Part shown: positions 34,014 through 41,957 of the stretch, one piece after another | How positions within the stretch are numbered: position 1 is the first letter of the stretch | Layout: each line of letters starts with the position of its first letter | Assembly (NCBI RefSeq): GCF_000626715.1 | Contig: NZ_AQRA01000001.1 | Span: 62,001 to 126,000 of the forward strand | DNA length: 64,000 nt | Reading direction: 5' to 3' | Source of the DNA: Aquimarina atlantica | Lineage (GTDB): Bacteria > Bacteroidota > Bacteroidia > Flavobacteriales > Flavobacteriaceae | Made by a program: the position numbers and the translations under genes | Notes under the pieces: generated by a model | The model's database searches: none | What the model was told of the DNA's origin: nothing | What the model saw: the letters and a program-made list of their open reading frames with translations, nothing else

Positions 34014-34508
34014 TTACACAAATATAATTTCATTACTTGCTTTGGTTTCTATTGTTCCGAATAATTCGATTAATTTCTTTTTGCGATATTCAAACACTTC
34101 TTTTAATCTTGGTTTTACAATCATGGGATGAATTAATTGTCCTAATATCCCGAGTGGTATTTTATAATCGATAATATCTTCCATTTCGACACCACCAGGA
34201 ATTTCTTTAATAAAGTGTTTGTGGTGCCACAATGAGTAAGGACCAAATCGTTGTTCGTCTACAAAATATTCCTTGTTCTTTACATGCGTTATTTCTGTTA
34301 CCCACTTGTTTTTGATTCCGGCTATTGGAGTAACAATATATTGTATGATTTGACCAGGATACATTTTACGATCAGCACCAGATACAACCTCAAACTTCAT
34401 ATACTCTGGTGTTATGGTTTTTAGATTTTTGGGATCCGAAAGAAATTCCCAGGCTTTTTCTATAGATATAGGAAGGTATTGTTTCGTTTTTAATGTATAG
34501 ATTTTCAT
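34014..34508 (-). CDS. SRPBCC (START-like) family protein
   Basis: A 164-residue START/SRPBCC-fold protein: it opens YLPISIEKAWEFLSDPKNLK, followed by the helix ITPEYMKFEV and a strand set (GQIIQYIVTPIAGIKNKWV). It has a large hydrophobic pocket in the family, but no defined ligand. It precedes the SDR and photolyase genes by 10 nt and is probably their first co-transcribed gene. Close relatives in photolyase clusters are sometimes annotated as cell-division inhibitor-like. Confidence 0.85.
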   Translation of the reverse strand: MKIYTLKTKQYLPISIEKAWEFLSDPKNLKTITPEYMKFEVVSGADRKMYPGQIIQYIVTPIAGIKNKWVTEITHVKNKEYFVDEQRFGPYSLWHHKHFIKEIPGGVEMEDIIDYKIPLGILGQLIHPMIVKPRLKEVFEYRKKKLIELFGTIETKASNEIIFV

Positions 34509-34594
34509 AGCTTACGAGAGTATACTAACAAATCTACTAAATTTTTGTTTAATGTATATCTTGTTTTATTAAACAAAAATATGGATAAACTCTG

Positions 34595-34951
34595 TTAGAA
34601 AAAACTTTTTGCCCAGGCTTTTGCTTCTTCGAGTGTACTAAAAAACGCAAAGGATTTGCCGTATAATGGCTGCTCTAGAATAGCTTTGTCTCTTTCTTTA
34701 TCGCTACTAGATACAATTGCCAATCCTTTCATGTTGTCTAATACCCCTTGTTTATATATCTCTGGAGAAACTTTGTGCTCAAACTTACGATGACTAATCA
34801 TTATAAAACTCTTTGATTCATAATGCTTTTTCAGCTTGTCTCTTAATATTGAAGCTCTACCAAGTGAAAATTCTACATTCTCATTGATAGTAAGTATAGC
34901 ATATTGATCGTATAGGTCTATTTGACAAAATTCATTAGAAAAATGCTCCAT
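34595..34951 (-). CDS. SpoIIAA/STAS-like small protein
   Basis: A 118-residue soluble protein with an alternating strand-helix pattern (YAILTINENVEFSLGRASIL, FIMISHRKFEHKV, LAIVSSSDKERDK, FAFFSTLEEAKAWAKSFF) resembling the STAS/SpoIIAA-like fold. The C-terminal block FSTLEEAKAWAKS is typical of that group. Function is unknown. It is 86 bp upstream of the photolyase operon and probably separately transcribed. Confidence 0.6.
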   Translation of the reverse strand: MEHFSNEFCQIDLYDQYAILTINENVEFSLGRASILRDKLKKHYESKSFIMISHRKFEHKVSPEIYKQGVLDNMKGLAIVSSSDKERDKAILEQPLYGKSFAFFSTLEEAKAWAKSFF

Positions 34952-35060
34952 CGGGGGATATGGGTATTGTTTATCAATTGTAAATATATGTTAAAAAGAA
35001 TGACTTTTATAAGATATAATACCAAAAAATCAGTTTATGTGGATAAAGTAGCTGGTAATA

Positions 35061-35082
35061 AAACCTAAATTGACTTAGGTTT
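35061..35082 (-). terminator. stem-loop downstream of the aquaporin
   Basis: An 8 bp stem AAACCTAA with TTAGGTTT and a 6 nt loop, with A/T-rich flanks on both sides. It is 128 nt after the aquaporin stop, a long distance for a terminator, so the role is uncertain. Confidence 0.35.
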
Positions 35083-35209
35083 AATTTTGATATTCATCCA
35101 AAATAAACAAATTAGTTATGGTAAATCTGATATGTAATACGACTGAAACTCTACTAAAAAAAAAACCTAATATTTATGGTAAATAAGGCGATGTAAAACG
35201 TACTATTCT

Positions 35210-35869
35210 TTAACAATCTTTACAACAATTATCGGGTTTTACCAGTTTACATGTCAAAACAGCTAATAACGCACCTAGAACAGGAGCAATAAAATATAAC
35301 CATTGATGTTCCCAATGACCCGACAGTAAAGCAGGTCCAAGTGATCTGGCTGGATTCATAGAGGCATTTGTCATTGGTCCGGCGAACATAGCTTCTAACA
35401 ATACAACACCACCAACTGCAATTCCTGCCATAGTACCGGTTTCTTTTGAACCTGTAGAAACATTAATAATAACCACCATGAGAAAATAGGTAAGTAACGT
35501 TTCTAGAACAAATGCTCTTAAGTCATCTAAGGCAGGTAAAGTTCCGCCCAGGAATTCACTTTCCGGAAATAAAAAGAGTAAGATACTACTTGCCACTATG
35601 GCACCAATACATTGAGCAATAATATATTTAGGAACTTCTTTCCATTCAAATTTTTGGGCATATGCAAATGCAATCGTAACTGCAGGATTAAAATGAGCTC
35701 CTGATATTTCTCCAAAAGCATAAATCATCGCCATTACGATAAGCCCCCAGGTAATTGCTATACCAACATGAGTGACATCTCCACCAGTCACTTCATTAAT
35801 AGTCATAGCACCGGTACCACAAAATATCATACTAAAAGTTCCGATGCTCTCAGAAATATATTTTCTCAT
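35210..35869 (-). CDS. MIP-family channel (aquaporin)
   Basis: A 219-residue six-helix channel of the major intrinsic protein family with both pore motifs, HFNPAVTIAFAYAQ and SMNPARSLGPALLSGHWEHQ. The second contains the Arg of the selectivity filter. The aromatic and histidine surroundings look more like water-selective AqpZ than glycerol facilitators, but selectivity is inferred. The protein ends in an unusual cysteine tail, DNCCKDC, which could bind metal or form disulfides. Inner membrane. Confidence 0.9.
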   Translation of the reverse strand: MRKYISESIGTFSMIFCGTGAMTINEVTGGDVTHVGIAITWGLIVMAMIYAFGEISGAHFNPAVTIAFAYAQKFEWKEVPKYIIAQCIGAIVASSILLFLFPESEFLGGTLPALDDLRAFVLETLLTYFLMVVIINVSTGSKETGTMAGIAVGGVVLLEAMFAGPMTNASMNPARSLGPALLSGHWEHQWLYFIAPVLGALLAVLTCKLVKPDNCCKDC

Positions 35870-36153
35870 TACTTTTTTTAAATGATGACAAATATACCAT
35901 TACTTATTTTAAGTTTTTGTTAACTTTTAATGTATGTTGTAATCCTTATTTTCGTCATTGAACTCATCTTGACTTTTTGTTTTTAACCGAAAATGAGAAG
36001 AAATTTGACCAGATGAGGCACTTTTTGAAATTCATAGCAAGGGCTACGGATAAAAAAAGTAACGAAATATGGGTAAATTTCAGTTATTTTTTAGGGAAAA
36101 GAAAAGTCAAGATGAGTTCATTAAGTAAATCAATACAAACTAAACTAACTACA

Positions 36154-36996
36154 ATGAAAAAGATCATCTTATTTCTTTCTATGGCTTTATTTTCTTTAGG
36201 AATTGAAGCTCAGGTAAAAGCGCCACAACCAAGTCCTGCTTCTAAAATAGAACAGGTTATCGGGTTGACAGATGTTTCTGTTGAATATTCTCGCCCCAGT
36301 ATGCGAGGAAGAGCTATTTTTGGAAATTTAGTACCTTATGATAAGCTATGGAGAACAGGAGCTAATAAAAATACTCAAATTACATTTAGCGATGATGTAA
36401 AAGTTGCCGGTAAAGAGTTAAAAAAAGGAACATATGCAATTTATACAAAACCAGGTAAAGAAAATTGGGAAATAATTTTTTATAGTGATGCAAACAATTG
36501 GGGGACTCCACAAAAATGGGATGATACCAAAGTAGCTGCTACTGCAACTGTAAAAGCAAATACACTCCCTATGAATGTAGAAACCTTTACGATTATGTTT
36601 AGTGATTTTAAAATGGATTCTGCAGTTATGAATTTTATTTGGGCAAATACAGAAGCTGCAGTTACAATAACAACTGCTGCAAAAGCACAAACTATTGCCA
36701 GTATCGAAAAAACTATGGCGGGTCCAACCGATAGAGATCACTATCTTGCGGCTACTTTCTATAAAGATTCTGGAGAATTTGCAAAAGCAAAAGAGCATAT
36801 TGATAAAGCAATATCACTACGTAAAGAGCCTGCTTTTTGGTACCATAGACAACAATCTTTAATTTATTCTTTGGCTGGAGATAAAGATGGGGCAATAAAA
36901 GCAGCAAAAACTTCGTTAGAGTTAGCAGAGAAGGCAGGAAATGCCGACTATGTTAAAATGAATAAAGATTCCCTTGCAGAGTGGGGAGCCAAATAA
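36154..36996 (+). CDS. DUF2911 exported protein with TPR-like C-terminus
   Basis: A 280-residue exported protein: signal IILFLSMALFSLGIEAQ, then DUF2911 (about 22-165) with SVEYSRPSMRGRAIFG, LWRTGANKNTQITFSDD and KGTYAIYTKPGKENWEIIF, then a C-terminal helical part with a tetratricopeptide-like pair (YLAATFYKDSGEFAKAKEHI, QQSLIYSLAGDKDGAIKAAK). Longer in-frame starts exist from 35977, but the signal peptide begins at 36154 and marks the true start. Function unknown; the family is almost confined to Bacteroidota. Confidence 0.85.
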   Translation: MKKIILFLSMALFSLGIEAQVKAPQPSPASKIEQVIGLTDVSVEYSRPSMRGRAIFGNLVPYDKLWRTGANKNTQITFSDDVKVAGKELKKGTYAIYTKPGKENWEIIFYSDANNWGTPQKWDDTKVAATATVKANTLPMNVETFTIMFSDFKMDSAVMNFIWANTEAAVTITTAAKAQTIASIEKTMAGPTDRDHYLAATFYKDSGEFAKAKEHIDKAISLRKEPAFWYHRQQSLIYSLAGDKDGAIKAAKTSLELAEKAGNADYVKMNKDSLAEWGAK

Positions 36997-37021
36997 ACAC
37001 TCTTTTTCACACACAAATCAT

Positions 37022-37052
37022 AAAAGCGTTCCATTTATTTGGAGCGCTTTTT
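37022..37052 (+). terminator. intrinsic terminator of the DUF2911 gene
   Basis: Stem AAAAGCG with CGCTTTT extended by TCC with GGA, loop about 8 nt, followed by a T-run. It starts 26 nt after the stop codon at 36996. Confidence 0.8.
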
Positions 37053-37058
37053 TGTTTT

Positions 37059-37227
37059 CTAATCTTCTTCCTCCATAAAGAAAATATCTTCTACATGTTT
37101 TTTGAAAAGCCGGGCAAATTTTAAGACAAATACTGTTGATGGGATATATTTATCCTTTTCCATAGCATTAACCGTTTGCCTGCTACCCCCAATTTTTTTG
37201 CTAAATCTGCTTGTGTTAAATCATGGT
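37059..37227 (-). pseudogene. XRE-family regulator, truncated and frameshifted
   Basis: Read on the minus strand this encodes HDLTQADLAKKLG and then, after a shift of one base, SRQTVNAMEKDKYIPSTVF and onward to an end MEEED and stop at 37059-37061. Together they are the helix-turn-helix and C-terminal helices of a small Cro/CI-type regulator with the usual LGVSRQTVNA motif. One base is missing in the GGGGGTAGC tract (around 37180-37190). The N-terminus is cut where the family B site begins at 37228-37230, so the gene is doubly broken. Confidence 0.75.
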
Positions 37228-37350
37228 AACGGTCTCGGATATGAGTAGTTGCGTGGTTTAACGGTTAACTTTACAAGTACACACCAAACTGAAAATCCGC
37301 GCGGATTTTCAGAAGTAGATGAGAACAAGCAATTAATTATAGCCATTGTT
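37228..37350 (-). repeat. attC-like cassette site, family B variant
   Basis: 123 bp from AAC (37228-37230) to GTT (37348-37350). It opens AACGGTCTCGGATATGAG and ends AATTATAGCCATTGTT; the arms TAGTTGC and GCAATTA pair. The centre is a perfect 24 bp palindrome at 37289-37312 centred on GCGC. The opening is shared with the site at 15253. It abuts the truncated XRE gene directly. Confidence 0.7.
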
Positions 37351-37369
37351 GACTCCTGGTTATCATTTT

Positions 37370-37462
37370 TCATTTTATGTATGGAAACTTGTCATCAACT
37401 AAATTTAACTTGATTCCCATTGGATCTTCTATTGCATTCATATCCTCAAAAATTATTTTTAT
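37370..37462 (-). pseudogene. 3' fragment of an SRPBCC/AHSA1-like gene
   Basis: The minus strand encodes AIEDPMGIKLNLVDDKFPYI just before a TGA at 37370-37372, with no start codon of a full gene upstream: the reading frame is closed by a stop that overlaps the end of the GNAT gene. The end GIKLNLVDDKFPYIK closely resembles the end of the SRPBCC protein at 38873 (GIELNLVGDKFPQIK). I read it as the remaining tail of a related gene lost from this position. Confidence 0.55.
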
Positions 37463-37911
37463 TCAATATTCTTTAAAAAATGTACTAATTCATCTTCTTC
37501 CCAAAACCCTATTTTTCTATGAAACTCTCTTGATTGTTTGTTCGTAAGCCAAGTATCTGACCCTATTTGTGTACAACCTTTTTCTTTACACCATCTTTCA
37601 CCAATTTTGAGGAATTTTTTCGCTATACCTTCTTTTCTGTATTCTGGTTCAACGTAAATTCCTTCCAAATACCCAGTGGGTGATTTACCTGCGCCTTCAA
37701 CATAATCTGTCCTAATTGAGAATATTGAAAATCCGATATTTTTTCCATCTGCTTTTTTAGCCATTAGAACTTTGTTCTTTTCCAATTGAGTTATCTCTTT
37801 CAAAAGACTTATAAGTTCTTTTTCTTCAAAATCAATCCAAAGTTTTTGGCTCATGTTTACAAGCGACTCAAAGTCTTTACTTTCAAAATCAACATGTCTT
37901 ACTTGTACCAT
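37459..37911 (-). CDS. GNAT acetyltransferase, AAC(6')-like
   Basis: A 150-residue Gcn5-family N-acetyltransferase. The acetyl-CoA-binding motif A is YVEPEYRKEGIAKKFLKIGE, and the surrounding SPTGYLEGIYVE, with SDTWLTNKQSREFHRKIGFW, is the pattern of the AAC(6')-I aminoglycoside 6'-N-acetyltransferase group. Whether it acts on aminoglycosides cannot be judged from sequence alone; many chromosomal relatives have other substrates. It lies next to a cassette-type site and gene fragments, a setting typical of mobile resistance genes. Confidence 0.8.
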   Translation of the reverse strand: MVQVRHVDFESKDFESLVNMSQKLWIDFEEKELISLLKEITQLEKNKVLMAKKADGKNIGFSIFSIRTDYVEGAGKSPTGYLEGIYVEPEYRKEGIAKKFLKIGERWCKEKGCTQIGSDTWLTNKQSREFHRKIGFWEEDELVHFLKNIE

Positions 37912-37946
37912 TTTTCTTATTCGTCGAACTTGTTAACATCCGTTTA

Positions 37947-38306
37947 TTACATTCTAAAATAGATAATTATTGTGCATACAATTAAAATTGCAATATTGAC
38001 AATAACATTTTTGGGCTCTTTTCTTTTTTTGTGGATATAAGCCGCAGGAATCATTATGAATCCAAGGCAAATTGCAGCTATTGGCGTGAGAATAACCCAT
38101 TTATTGATTAACAGTGGTAAAATCAAAGCAACGGAACCCAATATTTCGCATGTCCCAATAAATTTGATAAACCATTTATTTAATCCTTCAACACCTGTTT
38201 GGCCTTTTTGTACCAATGTCTTTTCATCAAAATACGTTTTATTGATTCCTGAAAACATAAATACAAAAGCAATCAATCCTTGTAAAATCCAAATTAGTGT
38301 GTTCAT
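37947..38306 (-). CDS. DoxX family membrane protein
   Basis: A 119-residue protein with four transmembrane helices (IWILQGLIAFVFMFSGINK at the start, then TCEILGSVALILPLLI, ILTPIAAICLGFIMIPAAY and a final IVNIAILIVCTIIIYF). The opening F-x-x-G-x-x-K and the G-x-x-E pattern in the second helix are DoxX/DoxX-like features. These proteins are often found next to ArsR/SRPBCC genes as here; function is not established. Inner membrane. Confidence 0.82.
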   Translation of the reverse strand: MNTLIWILQGLIAFVFMFSGINKTYFDEKTLVQKGQTGVEGLNKWFIKFIGTCEILGSVALILPLLINKWVILTPIAAICLGFIMIPAAYIHKKRKEPKNVIVNIAILIVCTIIIYFRM

Positions 38307-38337
38307 TATCTCTTATTTTCAAGAGTTTCTATAACTC

Positions 38338-38832
38338 CTAAGTGATTTTAATATTATTTCCATATGTCTTGTTGAATACAGCGTATTTAGTTTTGTCCAT
38401 AATAGATGCTTTTTCTTGTATAAGGATACTTTTATCAATTAACTGAATTAGAATATCTAAATTGATATCCGATAATTGTCTTATGTAAAGACAGCTTTTT
38501 CCAGACCTGAATTTTCCTAAGTCATTAAGTAAGTTGTCTTCATGTTGAAGATTAACATTAAGATGTACCGTTAGTTTATTTTTAGTAGGACTAAACCCCA
38601 CTTTAAACCATTCTAACTCTTTGTTGCCACCTTTTCGTTTATACGAAGACTTTCCAAATCCAATTATAAAATTTGGGACTCTTTCATTCCCCCAAACTTT
38701 TGGTTTTGCTTTTGTAATCTCTTCCATAATTGATAATAACAATTTACTATCTTCAACAATCACAGAATTTTCTATTGTATTGATAAATTTAGTAATACTG
38801 TTATTGGTTTCTTTAGTTAGTAAATCGGGCAT
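38338..38832 (-). CDS. DUF1801 domain protein
   Basis: A 164-residue cytoplasmic protein of the DUF1801 (YdhG-like) fold: helical N-terminus (LLLSIMEEITKAKPKVWGNE), then PNFIIGFGKSSYKRKGGNKE, a strand rich centre (KVGFSPTKNKLTVHLNV) and the late GKSCLYIRQLSDINLDILIQ. The family is of unknown function and is frequently encoded beside DoxX, VOC and SRPBCC genes in Bacteroidota, as it is here. Confidence 0.8.
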   Translation of the reverse strand: MPDLLTKETNNSITKFINTIENSVIVEDSKLLLSIMEEITKAKPKVWGNERVPNFIIGFGKSSYKRKGGNKELEWFKVGFSPTKNKLTVHLNVNLQHEDNLLNDLGKFRSGKSCLYIRQLSDINLDILIQLIDKSILIQEKASIMDKTKYAVFNKTYGNNIKIT

Positions 38833-38872
38833 CTTAATGGTTTAAAAATAAATTTTTTAACAATTTTGAATA

Positions 38873-39868
38873 TTATTTCTGCTTAATCTGAGGAAATTTG
38901 TCTCCCACCAAATTCAATTCGATTCCAAATTCGAGGTAAGCCTTTAGTCCATCCAATACGGTTGTAAATCCACCTGTATTGTCATTTATTACTTGGATTA
39001 AATCATTTCCTGTTTGATGGAAGCCATAATTCTTAATGACAACATACGTTGTGTCATCTGTCAATGCAGTAAATTCATAATCAACTGATGTGGCAGGGTC
39101 GCCCCATTCAGTAGAAATTCTCTTATTTTCGACAATATCTTTTACAAAAACTTTTGTTGAAACATTGTACATTTCCCATTCCCATAAAATGGTTTTGCTT
39201 TCTTCTAGCTTTCCACTTGACTTGGTAAACCAAAATTTGGTTGTGATTTTTGGGTCAATGAATGCCTGAAATACCTCTGCGATTGGTTTTCTTACCATCA
39301 TTTGACATTCTACCATTGGTTTTTGATTTTCATTCATTTTCCAAGATTTTTCCATTAAGTCAAATCCGTAGTTCCAACCTTTTTCAGTTTCAGAAATAGT
39401 TCCTTCAGGAAGTTGTTTTAATTCTTCGTGAATGCCTTCGCCCATTTGAATAAAACTCAATTGAGAGCTACCATTTTCATTAGCTTGAATTTCAATTGTA
39501 ATGGTATCCGTAACAGGTGAGAAGTCAGGCATTCCACAGGTAAATTTAAGTTTATAGGGTTGTTCAACCTCTAAATATTTTCCTTTCATAACGAACTTTG
39601 TTCCGTTCTCTTCTCTGGTTATTGTGTACTGTCCACCTACACGTAAGTCAATATCAAACTCAGTATCTGGCGTCCACCATATAATCATATCTTTTGGATT
39701 TGTAAATGCTCTGTACACCTGTTCTGGTTCAACATCAAACTGTCTTTCGATTTTTATTTCTTTCATTTTGTTCTCCTCGTATTGTTGGTCACTTATTTTA
39801 TTCGCTTTGTAATTGCAAGCTGAAAAGGTCAAAAGTACCAAACTTAAAAATTCAATTGTTCGTTTCAT
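38873..39868 (-). CDS. tandem SRPBCC (AHSA1) protein with lipoprotein signal
   Basis: A 331-residue protein with two AHSA1/SRPBCC domains: the first from about 38 (ERQFDVEPEQVYRAFTNPKD) to 165, the second from about 185 (MMVRKPIAEVFQAFIDPKIT) to 320. Unusually, both follow an in-frame lipoprotein signal, FLSLVLLTFSACNYKAN with Cys at 18, then a polar linker. AHSA1 proteins are normally cytoplasmic. Either this is a surface or periplasmic version, or translation starts at the Met of MKEIKIER (residue 35). The overlap of signal, lipobox and linker makes the long form likely. Confidence 0.75.
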   Translation of the reverse strand: MKRTIEFLSLVLLTFSACNYKANKISDQQYEENKMKEIKIERQFDVEPEQVYRAFTNPKDMIIWWTPDTEFDIDLRVGGQYTITREENGTKFVMKGKYLEVEQPYKLKFTCGMPDFSPVTDTITIEIQANENGSSQLSFIQMGEGIHEELKQLPEGTISETEKGWNYGFDLMEKSWKMNENQKPMVECQMMVRKPIAEVFQAFIDPKITTKFWFTKSSGKLEESKTILWEWEMYNVSTKVFVKDIVENKRISTEWGDPATSVDYEFTALTDDTTYVVIKNYGFHQTGNDLIQVINDNTGGFTTVLDGLKAYLEFGIELNLVGDKFPQIKQK

Positions 39869-39905
39869 TCTACTATAGTTTCTTCTCTACTGATAAACTG
39901 TTTCT

Positions 39906-40373
39906 TTAGAGATTATTGGGGCAAGTAGTGTCATGCTTTTCAGTTGATTCAAGCTTATCCAAAAAATCTTGTAATGCATTCAACAGATAAGTCCAACCCT
40001 CTGTAAAGTTTTCTGGAACAAAATCTGGGCAATCGGCCAAATTTCCTAAACCTTCGTGAGTGAGTTGTAAAATGGTTTTGTTTCCATTTTGGAAGAGCTC
40101 AAAGGTTACCACAGATTGACCTTCATAGCCTTTGTATGCCCATGTATGTTTCAGTTTTTGTTTAGGGATTACCTCTATAATTTCGCATAAATGTGTATAA
40201 TTAATCCCTGTTTTTCCTTTACCGTCAAATTGAAATTTGAATCCCACTTCGGCCTTAAATTCAGACATATCAAAATACCATTGCTTTATTAGATTAAGCT
40301 CTGTAAGTGCTCTCCAAACCAGTGCTACAGGTGCGTCAAATTCATGTTTTACAATGAGTGGTTTTGTATTCAT
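39906..40373 (-). CDS. SRPBCC (AHSA1) domain protein
   Basis: A 155-residue cytoplasmic START-fold protein: [20 protein letters not shown] opens the AHSA1 domain, and [20 protein letters not shown] and the C-terminal helix [20 protein letters not shown] close it. It overlaps the ArsR gene by 4 bp (ATGA), the standard regulator-effector pairing of this family. Ligand unknown. Confidence 0.88.
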   Translation of the reverse strand: MNTKPLIVKHEFDAPVALVWRALTELNLIKQWYFDMSEFKAEVGFKFQFDGKGKTGINYTHLCEIIEVIPKQKLKHTWAYKGYEGQSVVTFELFQNGNKTILQLTHEGLGNLADCPDFVPENFTEGWTYLLNALQDFLDKLESTEKHDTTCPNNL

Positions 40374-40696
40374 TTTATTTTTGTTTGCATGTCTGAAAGT
40401 AAATCATCCAATTGTTGGAATCGGTTCTTCCAAAATTGTCTAAACTGCTCCAACCAGATATCAATTTCTTTCATTTTGTCAATTTTCAATTCATAATAAA
40501 TTTCTCGTCCTTTTCGAGATGGCTCAACAAGTTCACATTCGTTTAATATTTGGATATGTTTAGAAATAGTCGGTCTCGCTACATCAAAATTCGAGGCAAT
40601 TGCACCTGCGGTCATTGCTTGAGATGTAAGCATTACCAGTATAGCTCTTCGGGTTGGGTCGGAAATCGCTTGAAAAATATCTCTCCTTAATTTCAT
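40370..40696 (-). CDS. ArsR-family (SdpR-like) regulator
   Basis: A 108-residue winged-helix repressor: [20 protein letters not shown] opens it, and the recognition helix region is [20 protein letters not shown]. The wing follows at [15 protein letters not shown]. No metal-binding cysteine set is visible, so it is the SdpR/non-metal type that commonly regulates adjacent SRPBCC genes. It is probably the first gene of the ArsR-SRPBCC-SRPBCC-DUF1801-DoxX run. Confidence 0.9.
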   Translation of the reverse strand: MKLRRDIFQAISDPTRRAILVMLTSQAMTAGAIASNFDVARPTISKHIQILNECELVEPSRKGREIYYELKIDKMKEIDIWLEQFRQFWKNRFQQLDDLLSDMQTKIK

Positions 40697-40862
40697 TATG
40701 AAGTCATTTAGCTACAAATATAAGGGAAGTCATTTGGCTACACAAATAGTTTCGCTTTTTTACTCCGAAATTGAGATGTTATTACTCTTAGGCGAGAGGT
40801 CTGTCTTAATTGAAGACAACGGTTTTATGGAAAAACAATAGCTGTTTTTTTATCAATTCCCT

Positions 40863-41777
40863 TCACAGTTTTCTAACAGGTACACAAATATCTACCACAA
40901 AAATTCCATTTTCGGGTTCTTCAGGATACAATTCAAAACAAGCTCTGTCATCTGGTTGATATCCGCTTGTTGGAAACCATTTTCCCATTAGCCAATCCCA
41001 AGCTTTTTGAAATTCATCTGCTTTTACGGTAAATCTTGAAACGACATATTTTCCTTTTTCAAGTACCATTTTCCCGATCTCTCCATCAACTTTAGTGTTT
41101 TCCGGTGCGGTCAGACAAACACTTGTTCTTAATTTACTTTTATCTGCCACATTAACGTCATCGTGATAAACAATGGCCGTTTGAAAATTATCGCTGTCCA
41201 ATAATCCTTTTGGTCCAGCCCAAGCAAATAGTTTACTGAACAATCTTTCAAATAGTTCAGCGTCTCCTTGATAAGGTCCGATATGTCTCAAATAAACTAC
41301 AGGTATGTTTGGCAATTCTTTTATTTCAATGCTTTCGTTGTTCTTCATATCTATTTTCCATTTAATTAATTTCGTTTGATTACAAATGTAAATGGAAGGC
41401 GTTTCGATGGCTTTATCCTTAGTGCTATTCACTTTATTCAAATTGCTATTTTTCCTTCGGAACGAAGTAGCCGATTCATTGAAATGGGATTTGAAGTTTT
41501 TTGAAAACACAGGTAGGCTTTTAAATCCGCATTTATAAGCTATGTCAGAGATTGAGTCGTTTCCATGAATCAAGAGCGATGCAGCTTTTTCCAATCGAAG
41601 TCGAAGAATTAATTGGAACGGTGTTTCTCCTGTGATGCCTTGAAATATTCTGCTAAAATGAAATTTTGAGAAGTTGGAAATCTTTGCCAATTCGTTCAAC
41701 AAAAAATCATTGCCCAAATTCTTTTCAATATGGTCAATCACATTATTTATTCTGTATTTGTATTCATTGTCAATCAT
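40863..41777 (-). CDS. AraC-type regulator with GyrI-like effector domain
   Basis: A 304-residue regulator with N-terminal AraC helix-turn-helix motifs (FLLNELAKISNFSKFHFSRI, SISDIAYKCGFKSLPVFSKN) and a C-terminal GyrI-like/effector-binding domain (from about 150: NIPVVYLRHIGPYQGDAELF, then QPDDRACFELYPEEPENGI). It is the Rob/SoxS-like domain order found in multidrug-binding regulators. It stands upstream of the ArsR operon in the same direction. Confidence 0.88.
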   Translation of the reverse strand: MIDNEYKYRINNVIDHIEKNLGNDFLLNELAKISNFSKFHFSRIFQGITGETPFQLILRLRLEKAASLLIHGNDSISDIAYKCGFKSLPVFSKNFKSHFNESATSFRRKNSNLNKVNSTKDKAIETPSIYICNQTKLIKWKIDMKNNESIEIKELPNIPVVYLRHIGPYQGDAELFERLFSKLFAWAGPKGLLDSDNFQTAIVYHDDVNVADKSKLRTSVCLTAPENTKVDGEIGKMVLEKGKYVVSRFTVKADEFQKAWDWLMGKWFPTSGYQPDDRACFELYPEEPENGIFVVDICVPVRKL

Positions 41778-41798
41778 CGAGTTCGTTCCGACTTACAG

Positions 41799-41821
41799 CT
41801 AACAACAGGATATAAGACATA
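41799..41821 (-). repeat. possible cassette-site edge with small hairpin
   Basis: Just above the AraC/GyrI start, GCTAACAACAGGATATAAG contains an AAC that could be a cassette boundary, followed by the stem GGATATA with TATATCC. No second arm was found, so this is only a possible upper end of the 37-41.8 kb group. Confidence 0.25.
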
Positions 41822-41957
41822 TATCCTATATTCTACGTATTTTTATTTACAAATCTAGAGGATTTATAATTAACTTAAAATTATTTATATCCATCTTGAT
41901 ATGATAAAAATACACTTCTATGCTTTTGGTTTTAAGCAATGGAAATGAGCAAGAAAT

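Noticed and set aside
35977..36153. 59-codon N-terminal extension of the DUF2911 protein
   Set aside because: The extension is not signal-like and sits before a perfect signal peptide; the true start is 36154.
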